Shown: positions 51,301-63,973 of the stretch, in pieces
Position numbering within the stretch: the first letter of the stretch is position 1
How the letters are laid out: each line of letters begins with the position of its first letter
Assembly (NCBI RefSeq): GCF_008831285.2
Contig: NC_045140.1
Location: forward strand, 599,528-663,527
DNA: 64,000 bases
From: Nymphaea colorata
Lineage: Eukaryota > Streptophyta > Magnoliopsida > Nymphaeales > Nymphaeaceae
Direction: 5' to 3'
The notes under the pieces: model-generated
What the model saw: only the letters and a program-made list of their open reading frames with translations
Databases searched by the model: none
Told to the model about the DNA's origin: nothing
Made by a program: the position numbers and the translations under genes

Positions 51301-52036
51301 TAAACCAACACAAGATAATAATAGTGAAATACTGTAGCAGAGAGACCAAGAATAGAAAGAACAACGAGCAAAATATGTTTAATTTATGTGGAGGTAGTTG
51401 AGCAAAAGATGTTGAACAGAATAATAGAGAAAATTGAATCTGTGGTGGGATCAGGTGACACTATAAATCATCACCCCCGGTCAACATAAATCAGGAACGG
51501 AGTACCCAATTCCCCATTCAGTGCAGTCTCATCATTTTTTGTTTAATAGAAAAAAACAAAAGAACTCAGAAATTTGCAGTTTTCCAGTAACACCTAATCC
51601 CGTGGTATAGATCTTGTCCAACTAGAAATCACACATATCGGAAGGAAAAGGATAAATGAGGCCACTGCCACATGCACATCTTTATTTTCCTCATGTGGAT
51701 GTGGTAATAGCATAACCTGATCAACCAGTCAGGTATCGGTTTAATCATAAGGATGCCAGCTTCCACAAACTCGAACGCCATTTCCAGAAAAGAAGAGGAA
51801 TGAAGAATTCTTGAGGCGATAGACAACAATTACGCAGAGAAATTCAATCCAAGACAACCTTTGCAAGAAGAAGTGATTCCGTTCCATACCTTCACTGTGA
51901 AATCATAAACGGAGCTGGGGGCTTGAGAGCTGTCTTCTGCCATCGTTGGGGATTTCTCTGACAGTGGAAGTACGAATAACGCTAGCACAATGGCGAAACC
52001 CAGGATGAGAACAGGAGCAACCCAATTCACAAACAT
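48394..52036 (-). CDS. Membrane-anchored glutathione/thioredoxin peroxidase (plant GPX)
   Basis: Six coding exons: 51890-52036, 51212-51288, 49466-49527, 49216-49334, 48532-48699 and 48394-48426. Phases are consistent; 201 aa. Residues about 5-24 ([20 protein letters not shown]) form one membrane segment or uncleaved signal, as in the Arabidopsis GPX3 subgroup of the secretory pathway. The peroxidase domain follows: [12 protein letters not shown] with the peroxidatic Cys75 (Cys, not selenocysteine), ILAFPCNQF with Cys104, GQEPGSNEE with the catalytic Gln110, and IKWNFTKF with Trp164. It ends RYAPTTSP and [10 protein letters not shown]. Plant members reduce hydrogen and lipid peroxides using thioredoxin. 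The Cys75 codon is split by an intron of about 1.7 kb. The ATG at 52036 is the first one in the predicted spliced leader. Confidence 0.93.
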
Positions 52037-52830
52037 ATCTAGAAGAAACACAAAGATCGATTCACGCGACAAAAGCAGCAAGGCAGTAAAATATCAGGAG
52101 CAGAAGGGGAAGCCGCAGTTAATATGCAGCCAGTAGACCAACGAAAACGGTATAATATCCCCTCCAGCACAGATCAACGAAGACGGTATGATATTAAGCG
52201 TTAAAAGAAAAAGATTATGTTAAAAACTATCGCCCTTATCATTATCCAATGAGAAAAAGAATAATATAAAAAATGGTTTTGAAAAAAATGGCACCTCCGA
52301 ATCCAAACCCAACGTCTGAACAGTAATAAGACAGAACAGTTTGAGGTCACAAAACAAAATAAGTTAACAGACCCACTTCAGTTTTTCGATCAAAAGGAGA
52401 GCTTGGATACCACAAGATCAAAACCAGCAATCCAGATATAGTGCATCCCTCTTGGGTTTCCCCAATAAAAAAAGAGTACACATAGAAGGTCTAATGACTA
52501 ATCATTTAAAAATCAAACAGAGTAACAACGCGAACAAGTGACAGAAAAAAAACAAGGATAAAACAAGACAATATGCTGAAGGATAACACTTATGAAGATT
52601 ACACTTGGAAGACAGAGAGAGAGAGAGTTGCTTACCACGATCTACAGATGGCAAGAAGGGGGGAAGAAAGGTCGCAGAGGATAGGATTTCTCTTTGATGC
52701 CTCCTTTTGTATGGGTCTGGCTTGTTCTAATTATGCCAACAAAGTTGTCTTTCTACGTATTGGTTGGTGTGTGGTTATGAATGCGATCGAACACGAAGAA
52801 GCTTTTATGGGGAGGAAAGGTGTGAACTAT
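52037..52830 (-). promoter_or_regulatory. Leader of the GPX gene with a probable 5'UTR intron, and TATA-like box
   Basis: On the minus strand a good donor (GATCGTG then GTAAGCAAC) ends a leader exon at 52636. A pyrimidine acceptor (TTCTTCTAG) precedes AT and the ATG at 52038. The intron would be 52039-52635. A TATA-like CCATAAAAGC lies near 52801-52812. I found no ATG in the leader exon between 52636 and 52800. The (GA)n tract at 52613-52628 lies just inside the intron. Inferred from sequence only. Confidence 0.45.
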
Positions 52831-52895
52831 TAGGTAGGTTTGGTTGATGAAATTCGACGGAATTGTGGCAGAGGTTTCATGGGGAGGAGACGTGT

Positions 52896-53086
52896 TCATG
52901 GAAGAAAAGCCTCAGGGGCGGCGTCTGGAAGGGTGGTTGCCGGTGGACGAAGGGCAGGTACCTGCTTGGCCTCTGACATTAGAGTGTGAACAGAATCTAT
53001 GGAACTGATGCTCTCATTCATTAATGGCGACACGCCATTTTTGCTGGCTTCCAGAAGTAACCTCAAGCATAGCCGGTTGAGCAACC
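52896..53086 (-). CDS. Possible terminal exon or gene relic
   Basis: After an acceptor-like CGTATACAG on the minus strand an open frame of about 63 codons follows (LCLRLLLEASKNGVSPLMNE, SEAKQVPALRPPA) and ends at 52896. Amino-acid make-up looks protein-like, but I recognise no family and no convincing upstream exon was found. It may be chance. Confidence 0.2.
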
Positions 53087-54169
53087 TGTATACGTAGAAA
53101 TCGTGCAGTTAATTCGATTTTATTGTGTTATTTTTTCTAGACTAATTGTAAATACTGAGGTTGTGATAATTTAATTGATAGCTTCATCGTATTTTATTCA
53201 TGCAAGAGCAGCAAGACCTTGGAAACAAAGGAAGACTTCCGCTCCGGCGGCTTTTCAGGTGGTCGTGGGTTGTAAACTTCCTGTCCTCTCAAAAATGAAG
53301 AGAAAATCCAATTTAAGTGATTCAAAGGTCCAAGTCTACGAGAGAAGAAGATGGTAGCTTGAAATGTGAACGGAGGCAACGCTTTCATATTGGGATCCAG
53401 TAAAAGATTGTGAATGTCATTGCATCTTTTTATCTTGGGCTCCTTCAGTTGAATTTGATCGCATAAACGAGATAATTCCGGTCGCATTTCCGGTTCAAAT
53501 AATTTTCTTAACCTTGAGATTTGAAATGCTGAAAAATATTGTGTTCGTAAATAGATCAGGTAATGCCAACTTGCAGATGTTATCACCTACACAGTAAAAA
53601 ATAAAATAGAGAGATAACAATTGCGGAGTTAGAAATTTTGGTCGTAAGGAACATTAATTCAATAACTATAATGCTTTTAAGGGCACTTATATATATATAA
53701 ACAATTAAATATGTTAAATTATTAATGCAAACATAAATAAAGTTTGTGATGTTGATGTGGTCAGCAGCTATCATGTGACTCCGTCAATGAAAGCGACAAT
53801 TTACAAAGCTATACCTCAAATTTATCTTTATCTTCTCTGAAACAAAAAGCCCTCGCTCTTCATGAGAATAGAAGTTGTCGAATACATCCGTTAAAATTGG
53901 GTCGATACAAAGAAAATTAAAATTAGCATGACTCCCCTTTTATTCATTTCTCTTAAGAAACATTGATTTGATATTTAAAGAGGTTAATTTATAAACCGCT
54001 TTACTTTAATGTTGTTTGTTTAGAAGCGATTAATGTTTGACGATTTATTTAAAAATGTTGAGTGCGTATTTATCAACATAGAGATAACTAGTCTATTATT
54101 CGCTCATTATTAACTGAATTTTGATCATTTTTCTAAAATTTTATTGTTTGTTAAACGGATAGTCACAAA

Positions 54170-54500
54170 TAACGTGTCAAAGTTTTAAACGGTAAGGTTT
54201 TCTCGGGTATAATACCGCAAGCTTGAAAAAAACAGGAAAAATATGATTAATTTTTAAAAATTTTAAAAAGCTAAAATAAAGAAAAAATAAAATAAGTGGG
54301 AAACTAATAACACAAACATCAAAAGATAAGTAGATTTGCAGCAAATAAAAAAATAAAATTAAAAACCGTTTAGCATTAAAAAACTGAAAAAAGTGAAAAA
54401 ATTCATTAAAAAAGCATTAAAAACATGTTCTTTTCGTGAAAAAAAAGTGTTTTTTTTAAGTTTTAAACGGCTATTTAATTTATAGCATTTTTTGTTTTTT
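54170..54500. repeat. AT-rich dispersed repeat, copy 2
   Basis: AGTTTTAAACGGTAAGG, TTTTCTCGGGTAT and GCAAGCTTGAAAA occur in the same order as in copy 1 at 4318. Confidence 0.5.
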
Positions 54501-55464
54501 TACCAAAAAAAACATGTTTTATGTGGCTACTCACTTAAACCTCAACAAAAGGCAACAGTGGACCAAAGGTTTTGAAAAAGGCGAACCACCCTTTTGGCAT
54601 ATCCAGCTGGTCCCGGTGACCGTGACTGTTATTACTTGCAATTTTTTTATGAATGAAAGTGTTTTTCAGAATGTTTTGATGACATTCTAAATTTAGACTT
54701 TTGCAATAAAATATAATTTTGTTTCTAAAATGAAGTTTGAAGACAGTTCGAATTTAACAAAATTTAACAAAATTTTGTTTCTAAAAAAAATGTTTCAAAC
54801 TTATGTCAGAAACTAAAACCAAGTTTTTACAAAATTTGGTTAGAGGAGAGTGTTATCCAAACACCCCCTTTAAAGATTATGATGCTTTCTTAATATATTT
54901 ATTTGCCATTAAAAATTAAAAAATTAATAGAAATATACTTTTATGACATGGAAAAAATAATGCATATGCCATTTTCATGTAACAGTTTTGGGTTTACATT
55001 ACTTTGAGTATAATTTACTTAAAGTTTTTAGTTCTTATTTGAATTTACTATGTATGGTAATAGCCTTTTTGAGAGTGGAAGGTTATATTGTACAAAGCTT
55101 CACTTTTGTCAAAAGCACGATGTCAAAAACCTATTATTGACTTCAAAAAAACCTATCACGTATCGCCTTTCTTGCCTTTGGAACTAAGGAAATAAAAAAA
55201 AAAAGTGTTTTAAAATCATTTAAGAGATATTTTTGTAAAACCTCATTTTAAGTGAAATTTTGACAAGAATAAACGCGCTAAGGGTTTTGGACGACATCTG
55301 AAAAATTATCAACTAGTATACGTTTAATATTAAAATATAACAAATATTAAAACTAAAACATCATAAAACATGAGATCAATAACTTTTATTTTATATGTTA
55401 ATGGCCAGTTTGATTAGAAGATTGGACAAGATTAGATTTATAAGATGGATGTAGGCTGCCTTAT

Positions 55465-55570
55465 AACTGATCCAATATGATAGACAGTTAAGAGAAAAAT
55501 AAAAATAAATAGACGATGGACATTTTCATCATCTAATGTTAGTTTACATTTCTTTTCTTTTTTTCTTTCA

Positions 55571-55619
<49 letters not shown>

Positions 55620-55870
55620 CGTCTCATCCAATATGATGGACAGTTAAGAGAAAAAGAAAAAGAAAAAAATTTTTGTCATCTAATGTTAGTTTAATTTTTT
55701 TTCTTCTTTTTCTCTCAATCATTTATCTGTTTTATATATATATTATGAAAATTAAATGGTGACTATAGCTTTTTAGAGTCACTCAACCATCTAATATACA
55801 TCGTCCGATCTAATAAGAAAAAAATAAAAAGAAAAAAACTATGGACAATTTTGTTATCTAATTGAAATCA
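55465..55870. repeat. Local repeat of about 150 bp, two copies plus a partial third, with (AT)n
   Basis: Shared blocks are ATCCAATATGAT(A/G)GACAG, TTAAGAGAAAAA, TCATCTAATGTTAGTTTA and TCTCAATCAT or TTTCAATCAT. They occur at about 55475-55580 and 55624-55735. A weaker third set is at about 55800-55865. An (AT)n run at 55576-55615 separates the first two. Confidence 0.7.
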
Positions 55871-57639
55871 TCCATGTGCTTTATATGGACAGTCTTGGTT
55901 AGATGGTAATGTGATTTCAGATAAAGAGAACGAGAGAAGAGGAGAGATACGAATTCGTTACAACTTATAGATGACAAGACAAACAATAAACACAAACAAA
56001 AGTGGTGAGTGAATCTAGACTTCTTCACATTAACAGTCACATCAGCGCCAAGGTTGAAAAGTCTTGCCTAAAAAGTACATTATTTTTCATGGTCTACTTA
56101 TGCCAGTAAGAACACAAAAAACCACGATGTTCAAAGGAAACACCATCTCTTAGATCTGCAGATACGACGAGGTCCAAACAAAAGATCAGACACAAAAATG
56201 AATATATTTTTAATAATTTTCTAAAAAAAAAGTAGTTACCCAAATAACACCACATGCTTAAAAACCTAAAAAATTCACACAAAAGTCATATCTTTTGGAC
56301 ATATAAGGTGAGTTTGCGATACAAAAATAATAATAATCAGATCGATCATCTTGAAAGCTTATAAAATCTTATTTACATGTTCCTATAAAAGCATCACCGT
56401 TTTAAAAGTTAATAATGGTTTCCACGTTAATTAAGATTGCATCCATAGAGTAAACTGTATTCAGAACTCGGCATCTCCCTCTATCTTATTTCTCATTAAA
56501 TGTTGGTTCATTGCTGAGTACTTAATTAGCAGACAGATTAGTCATCCTTGAATTGAACATATAATTACACAAAAATTTAGGGAGTGATCATAGTATTCAC
56601 ATATTATTGTTTTATTATTTGGTTACCTTGCAAATATAATTGGGCATTCCGGCTGGGCTCGGGTAAAAAATCGACTCTAAGCCCGGGCTTAGACCGGACT
56701 ATTTACGTAATGGACCGGGGCAGTACCAGTCACAGATGCGAAATTAAGAATGTTAACTTCATGAACTATTAAGTAAATTTCGCATTATCACTATGTTTTT
56801 TTACGTTAGGGTAAACTGACAATCAAAATATCATGTCCTAGCCAGCCTATTTGTTACTGAGTTGGAAGAATGACTTAATTCAAGCTCTTATGGGGCTGTT
56901 TGACAGTGAGTATAGTAATAAACTGTTCTTTAATATGAAGAACAATGTGTGAGTGTTTCATAAATCTACCATAAATATTGAGACAAATTCATGGAATCCT
57001 TGTTCAAATAGTCTATCAATATATCTTAATATTTGGAAAAGATTCATGAAACAATGACAATGTTCCTTATGCCAAACAATTGATTTACAATAGTTGAAAG
57101 TATAATGTATGGTGGTTTTCTGTAGGTGGTAGATCGCTCTAGTTTGATAATTAAGGCTACGAATGTAGACAATCAGCAACTTACAAAAACAGCCAAACAA
57201 TCACACACGATTTGAAGGCAAAACTCAAAAACAGCCAAACAAGCATACACAATTTGAAGGCACAACTGGTACAACATTGGTGGAGCCAAAAATTTCAGGT
57301 TAGTGGAGACTAACACATTTAACTTTTAATCTTTAAAGCTACTCATATCAAAACAAATAAAAAAATCCGGGAAGTTTCAATGTAGAAACAACACAATTTT
57401 TGTGGGTTGTTATAGATAATTGCACACACCAGCCTACACATGCCTCCAACAGTGTATTACGGATCTTTATGCGACCGGTTCCCGTTTCCAGCACAATTAA
57501 ATCATGAAGAAGATTCTCATAGTAAAGAAGGACCATGAAACAACACTACCATACGTGCGCAAAACTGGTAAACAATCCCAATCATGTTTACTTATACTTA
57601 ATGTCTAAACTCATTCTAATCCCAACATATGGATTTCTA

Positions 57640-57960
57640 TTCACACTCGAATTCGGATGAAGAAAAATCTATGCCATATCTGAATTTGGGTTTATAACCT
57701 GAATCTGATTTTTAGATTAACGAATCAGAATCTGTTTTTCAAAAAAATCCAAACTATATATTGAGTATAATATATTTATTTAAAACTATATTTGATCCAA
57801 ATTCAATTCCAAACCCAAACAGTGTTTACTTAAAACAGAATCTAGTCTGATGTCTTGTCTTATATTTGAATCTGATGCAAATTATTAATCGAATGTCGAA
57901 ATTTGCTCTATATCCTACTTTTTGTGCAGTCCAGTTGGATATCCGTTCTAATGATTTACC
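57640..57960. repeat. GAATTC/AATCTGA-rich dispersed repeat, copy 2
   Basis: CTCGAATTCGGATGAAG, AAAAATCTATGCCATATC, TATATTTGAATCTGATGC and AATT(A/C)TTAAT appear in the order seen at 21650-21850. Confidence 0.5.
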
Positions 57961-57999
57961 CAATTGCATGAACAATTGCGGCTTTTCAGTCGGAGCTTA

Positions 58000-60900
58000 G
58001 AACCTTGCATGCCCGAGTCCCGAACCTGGCAGGGTACCCTGGCCGACTCAATACTATTTCTCAACACAACGCTCTGCACGAAGCAGAGCTACCGGGATTG
58101 GCAAAGGGAAAATCTATGAAGTAAAAAGGGCTTTTGAAAACTTTGGAGGCTTGAGCCTTTTAGCACGCCTTTTGAGTCAGAATCACAACAAAAGATTTAG
58201 GCCAAAAGACGCGAGAGGAGAGTTTGTTATGGACCAATCTCTAGGTCCGAACCCAGCTGAGACCGAGCAGGCCGAACCTAGTCACCAAGGGCGCTAAGCC
58301 TCGGATTTGTGGGCTCCATCTCTTTAGAGTCACTCGAACAAGTTGCAGTGGGAGGAGTGGGTGGAGCAACAAGGTTCTAGTGTGAGCCAGAAAAAGATAT
58401 CCCTCAAGGCCAGTCTGTGCTAGTTGAAGGACTCACCGTGTTAGGCCAAGATGAACCTAATGCGAGTCCTAACCCTGCGGCCCTTGAGGCAGTCTAGGAC
58501 CACTAATCCTAGGCAAATTGCTAGGCCACTCAGGTCTAGTCATGCACCAAAATCCGAAGTTTGGGCGGGTACCCGCACAAGGTCCCCACCTTGGGCTCAC
58601 AAGGCTCAAGGGCGGTTCATTTTATGATGGGCACTAGGCCCCATTTTACACTTAGCGCATTTTACTTTTGCTTTCGGATTTGGGTTTGAGCTTGGAAATA
58701 GGAGCGGCTTTGTGCTCCATTGTAATTGGTTTGGGTAGAGGAACCGGTTCGATGCTTGTGAACCGCGTCCAATTAGGCTTGTATAAATACTTTTGGATCC
58801 ATGTACAGAATATGTAATTTGAGTAATAGAAGTTCATTTTTCGAGTTTCACTCTCTCTTCTTGTGCTCTCTCCTTTCTCTCGCACTCCCCTACCCGAGGC
58901 ATGTTTCCCTTTTCCCCTTCGCACTCCCTTCCCCGCATCTCCCTCTTGGTGATCGGCATCCTCCTTGGAAGCGGCTTCATCTTCTCCAAATTCTGAAGAC
59001 TTAATCCTCTATCCTCCCCCCATATTCTACCTTCTTCCTTCCCCAACTCGGCCTAAGGAACTACGGCAAGGACTTCCCTCGACGCTCTGGCGACTAGCAG
59101 CACCTTGACCACGACTTCATCTGCACGGAATATCAAAGAAGATACCGGTGCTTTCATCCGAAACCCCACGGGTGTTGAGAAGCCGGATCCTCACCGGGAA
59201 GCTTGGAGAACTCGTCTCGGCGGACTTCTTCAAGATCGACTAATCAAAAAGGTTAGTCTACAAGATATCTAGAAAGATTGCAAAGGTTGTGTTGAGGATG
59301 TTCTTTTGAAAGTTTCGGCTTAAGGACTAGATCTCTCTCTCAGTATACCCAAGTGATAGGTCTTGGTTCCCACGGTGAAACCCACTTAAAACCCCCTCTT
59401 ACACGGTTTAAAATCTTCTTATCTTGGGAATAACTCCTAAGAAGTTTGAAGCGATTCCAACCGGTGGAACCCCTTGAAAATCAATTTTAAGGCTCTCGGG
59501 TTCTTCCCTTTGGATTCACGGTACAGCAGCATAAACACCATGAAAAGTCGTACCTCTGGGCGTGTTTTGAATCAGCAAAATAACCTAAAAGAATCACAGT
59601 ATCAAGAAGAATAACATATCTAAATTCGGGCTTCATCGGAGTACTACAAGTCAAGTTCGGCTCTTGGCTGGAATCCTGCAACTCCGGCGACTGGAGTACT
59701 CCTCGGAGAAGAAGACATCCATACCCTCAGCGTCATCAAAGTCCCAGTTTGAATTAGTAAGGGCAACGTGGTCAATTTCACATTTGAAGTCAGCCCTAGC
59801 CGCCAGCGCACAAGAGGAGATCCAAGCTCACTGGCAGCAAATCCGGTAAGTCTTCTCCTTGCCCTAGCTCGGATCAATCTCCTCCGTCTGATCTGCCACG
59901 TGTCCTCCATCCAGCCCCTTTCCATCTTCGTGTCAGCCACCTGTCCTCACCCGCAATCTTGGTCCCAGCTGCCAAATCCCCAAGATCTGATCGCTTCCTA
60001 CATTTTTGGAAGCTCTTCCTTATCACTGATCTCCTTCCTTTTTGGTGTTCTTTTCTCTTAGCCAACCCTAAACCACAGCTCGCCTCCTCCCTCCATCACA
60101 CCACGTGTCAACATTCACCAGCTCCACCTGCCATGTCATCTGCCACCTCATCAGCCACTTAACCAACCTTGTCCCACGCGTTGCCACGCGGCATCCACCT
60201 CAGCTCCACGAGGTTTCCCCTTCTACAATTTTGGAAACCTCTTGGCTCGTCCTTAGCCTTTCCTATTTCTTTTCCACGTCATCCTTAACTTGATTCCCTT
60301 GCCAAAACCGTCCTATCTCTCCACCCTCCATTCCCTACAAGTGTCATCATCCCGAAAGAGAAGAGATCTCAAGTGGCCCATGCCATAATCTTCAAGATCC
60401 ATCGCCGATTCTTCCTCCTACACAATAGGAAAGAATCTGATTTCCCTTCCTTATCGCTAGACCTCGATCTAGCTCATCTCTTTAGTGGCTCTTTCATTAG
60501 CCACGTGTTACCTTGTTAAGCGCATTCCCACCTAGGCATAGGCAATTCTCGCACGCCACCTCACCTATCTGATTAGGCAACTCCCCACCGTTAGCCTCCC
60601 TTGTCCTAATTAGACAACTCCTACCTTGCGTGGCTACTTCCTTCATCTTAGGAAAGTCATTTGCCACCGCCCTCCTTTGCTAAACTCTAACCCTAGATGC
60701 CACTCGCCTAGCAAGTGGGCCCCATTGACCTTGAACCCTAGGCTTGACCGAGCTCGACCCTCTTGACCCGAACCTACCCAACCTAGTCAAACCCGGTTCA
60801 ATTCTAACTCAACTTCGTCCACCTTAACCCTTAGTCCACCCTAAGCCTCTCTCTCCCGAGCCTACCCCTTAGCCAACTTATCCCCATCTTTCGCCTAGAC

Positions 60901-61390
60901 CCTTAATTGCCTTATCCTACCCGAGCCCTTAACCTCCCTTAGCTAAACCCAGTCTATCATAGAGACCTACCCGACCTAACTCACACAAGCCTTAGTTAGG
61001 ATTAGGTTCTCTCTCGGATAGACTAGCTTCTCGCTGAGCCTTTCCGACATCTCTCAGCCATGGCCTTCTCTTCCGTCGGCCATACCCGACGCGCGTGGCC
61101 GAGCCACCCAGGCGAAAGGCAGGTGCTGCTGCATCCTATCGGCAGTCCCCTCGGCATCAGTCCAGGCATCGGCGATAAGTGGTCGCTCTTCCACAGGCCG
61201 GCCCTTCTCACCCGACAGCCCAGCCCTCTTCTCAACAAACGCCTGCAAGCACCCGGCCGCGATCTCTCGGCGCTAGGCAGTAGGCGGCTGCCCTATCCGC
61301 GCCCGACACCTCGGCAGCAGGCAGCTGCGAAGAACCGATGCTCCTTGGCCCTTCTCGGTCAAGACTCCGGCACCCCTCGGCCCTCCTCTG
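58000..61390 (+). mobile_element. GC-richer block, possibly LTR/leader of an LTR retrotransposon
   Basis: The composition departs sharply from the surroundings. A TATAAATA at 58782-58789 is followed by AGTAATAGAAGTTC and a CT-rich run (58845-58910), the usual look of a plant LTR promoter and R-U5 region. From about 59860 to 61020 the plus strand is rich in C and poor in G. No gag, pol or env-like domain, primer-binding site or paired LTR was recognised. A gene promoter with a lost coding part is an alternative. Confidence 0.35.
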
Positions 61391-61394
61391 TGAG

Positions 61395-61725
61395 TAGGGC
61401 TGAACACGAGCCGAGTCAAGCCCGAGCTCGGTCAGCTCGAACTCAGCTCGACTAAGTAAGACACGAGCTCGACTCGGCTCGAGCTCGAATATAGCTCGAC
61501 TATCCTGGCACGAACTCGACTCGATAGTCAATTGTCGAACTCGACTCGATTAAGCTCGATAAGCTCGTTTACTGTCATCCATACTTGTTGAGCTCGAGCT
61601 CGACCGTGAGCTCGACTAAGGCTCAAATACGTGAGCTTGACTAAGGCTCGAATACGTGAGCTCGATTAATATTACTCATCCTTATCGAGCTCGTTTAAGG
61701 CTCGATTAACTTTCAGAAATGCCCT
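61395..61725. mobile_element. Truncated relative of the hAT-like CTCGAG-rich MITE
   Basis: Starts TAGGGCTGAACACGAGCC, one base different from the TAGGGGTGAACA end of the element at 45145, and continues with the same GAGCTCGACTCG-type words for about 330 bases. No right terminal repeat was found. Confidence 0.6.
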
Positions 61726-62088
61726 TCAAGGCTTCAAATGATCTGTGGCCTTCAAAATCAAATGCCCTTCAACAACGCCCTCATTTCCAACCATTTTATC
61801 ATTTAAGTATCTTGAGCTATGCATATTGATACACATTTGAAAGGCTGATGTGTATATCCTTCATGGTATTACTGAAAGAAATTAAAATTGTAAACAGAAC
61901 ATATCAATAATAGAGACTATGGTAAATTATTCACAACATGTGCACAAACTGATAGTTGTTTGAAAAAGGTTATCAACACACATATTTTGACAACAATTTC
62001 ATGCTGATGCAAATATAGACGAGCTGAACTGGGCATCTCAGAGGTTAAGATTTATCTCGACACCACATGTACCAAGCCTTAGGTTTAC
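61726..62088. other. AT-rich sequence next to an unidentified gene
   Basis: No coding exon, repeat or motif recognised; it may be intron of the minus-strand gene to its right. Confidence 0.4.
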
Positions 62089-63973
62089 TTGCGGCAGAAG
62101 ACAACAACAGTTGTACTGCTTGAGCTTCTCAAACTCAACAAGGATTCAAAATTTCCTTGAAGACACTCTTCATGCAAAGTCATCAGTTGCTCTGCCACCT
62201 ACTCAAAAGCATGATAAATAATGACGAACATAAGAAACAGAAGTAGCACAAATCAAATTCGTTAATCAGATTGTGTAAAGGCCAATCAAAGATCATAGCT
62301 GGCTTCTGCAAGGCCAATCACATATTGACTTTGTAGTAATCAAAGCTAGAATAGGAATTCAAATTTATATAAAACAACTCTTTAATCAGATTGTGTAACA
62401 AAGCATATTGTACCATGCACACACAAATACAACAAATTTAAGCACACACAAATACAACAAATTTGAGCATTCTAGACTTATTTTCTTGACATGGTTATAC
62501 AACGTAAATCTCAGGTTCAGTTCTGAGGATACAACATGTATGTACAAATGCACACACATATTAAAGTTCTGTCCAGAGTATGTTTATCAGTTTAACCAAC
62601 ATTCTTCCCCATACTCATACTTGAGCTATTAATGATGATGATCATCCTTCATGGGGAAAAAAAGGATGAAACTATTCTAGAGACTATAAGTAAAACTCCT
62701 TTCATGACAGCAATGATCATCGTTGAAATATGACAAATTTTTAGCTAAGATTTCATCATCAATGTAACTGAAAAAGATATTGTTGTCTGGTAAGCACAAG
62801 CATATCCTTTTGACAACCAAATTCCAGCTAAATTTGAGCCTCTTCTAGATGTTGCCTTTATTAAGACTTGGAAAAGGTTCTGATTGGAAGCCCTCCATTA
62901 ATGTCATGGTTAGAATTATAGTGTGTATTCTGACCTTATATACATGCATCATGTGAAAATTGAGATTCTGTAGCAGGAAGCAACCACACTTTTTTACTGA
63001 CTATGGTTTGTGTATCCAAATAAACAAGGGAACGCATTTATCCAAAAGCAAATAGAACGCTTCAGGACAAACACAAAAGCCTCTCTTGCTTGTGGCACAT
63101 AATGGAGTAACACTCTCATTGATTAATTGTGATAGTAAACTTTCAAACAAGGAGCTTGGGAAAGGAAAAATAAATCAGTACTTACAGTAAGTATTGAAGC
63201 TGGAGTATGCAACGGTTCTATATTGTTTAAAACAAGAGTTAGAAGGCTTACAGTATGCTGCATGATTAAAAGAATTGATGTTTCATATTGGTAGCAGATA
63301 GCTATAGAGACTTGTGGTTTTTAAGTGAGATAAACTTGTTAAAGGAATTAAGATGAACTTTTCAATGGAACATTTATAAACTCATTGATGGGATTGGTGC
63401 CAAATAAATACAAGGATTTAACACCTAACTGCACATTGAGCTAAAGTGAAAAATGAATTGATGCAAAACGCTGAATAGAAAAATGTAGAAGGACGGACAA
63501 TGTAGGTACATCAACTAATGCATGCACATGCTAGCAGTAGCAGAGCCACTTGTAGGCAGGTGAGGGCAGTTGCCCAAACCAGCCTATCAAAGTTTTTCTA
63601 TTTTTACATCGGTGCTTTCAAAAGTTTGCTGTTATATATATATATATGGATGGCCCTTGAGATATGAGCATGTCTTTATTAGTGCCGCTCATGCCAAATT
63701 TTCTGGCCCTGCCATGGCATGCTAGCAACTAAACATCTTTTTTTCTTTCCCATTTTCTTATGTAGGCCCAACTCACATGAAAGAAAAAAGAGATTTCCAT
63801 TAATGCACATTTTGATGGACATAAATTATCATTGGAACATCTTTCTGCGCTCATGCAAGTCCACTAGAGAGGCAAAAAGGAAGAGATAGGGAAGAAGTAG
63901 TGTGTACTTACAAAACAAGTGGACCCCAACGACCAAGGTTTTGCTTTATCCAAACCAAGAAGTCCTTCAAAAT
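62089..63973 (-). CDS. Unrecognised gene, two internal exons (partial, runs off the right edge)
   Basis: Exon at 63912-63973: acceptor TGCTGCAG, frame FEGLLGLDKAKPWSLGSTCF, donor GTAAGT, entering in phase 2 and leaving in phase 0. Exon at 62089-62198: acceptor GAGTAG, frame VAEQLMTLHEECLQGNFE continuing through a serine-rich LRSSSSTT to VVVFCR, donor GTAAAC, entering in phase 0. The two can be joined directly or with further exons between. Both have protein-like composition and good splice sites. I do not recognise the family. Upstream exons would lie beyond 64000. The 63535-63700 part of the intron looks like a dispersed repeat (CAGAGCCACTTGTAGGCAGG). Confidence 0.5.

Larger units (their letters stand above)
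52831..57600. other. AT-rich intergenic region with repeat fragments
   Basis: A possible minus-strand terminal exon lies at 52896-53086. 53600-55400 is very AT-rich and includes the second copy of the AT-rich repeat (about 54170-54500) and a MITE-like end near 54850-54880 (ATCCAAACACCCCCTTT). 55470-55870 holds a local repeat. 56640-56720 has a GCCCGGGCTT-rich fragment like those of common plant repeats. No intact gene was recognised. Confidence 0.5.

Noticed and set aside
52037-52081. Longer start for the peroxidase
   Set aside because: The extension has no ATG and crosses a strong acceptor site (TTCTTCTAG) just before the ATG at 52036.
61060-61531. Long open frames on both strands at the GC-rich edge
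   Set aside because: They arise from GC-rich sequence and the GAGCTCGA repeat; no homology or splice context.
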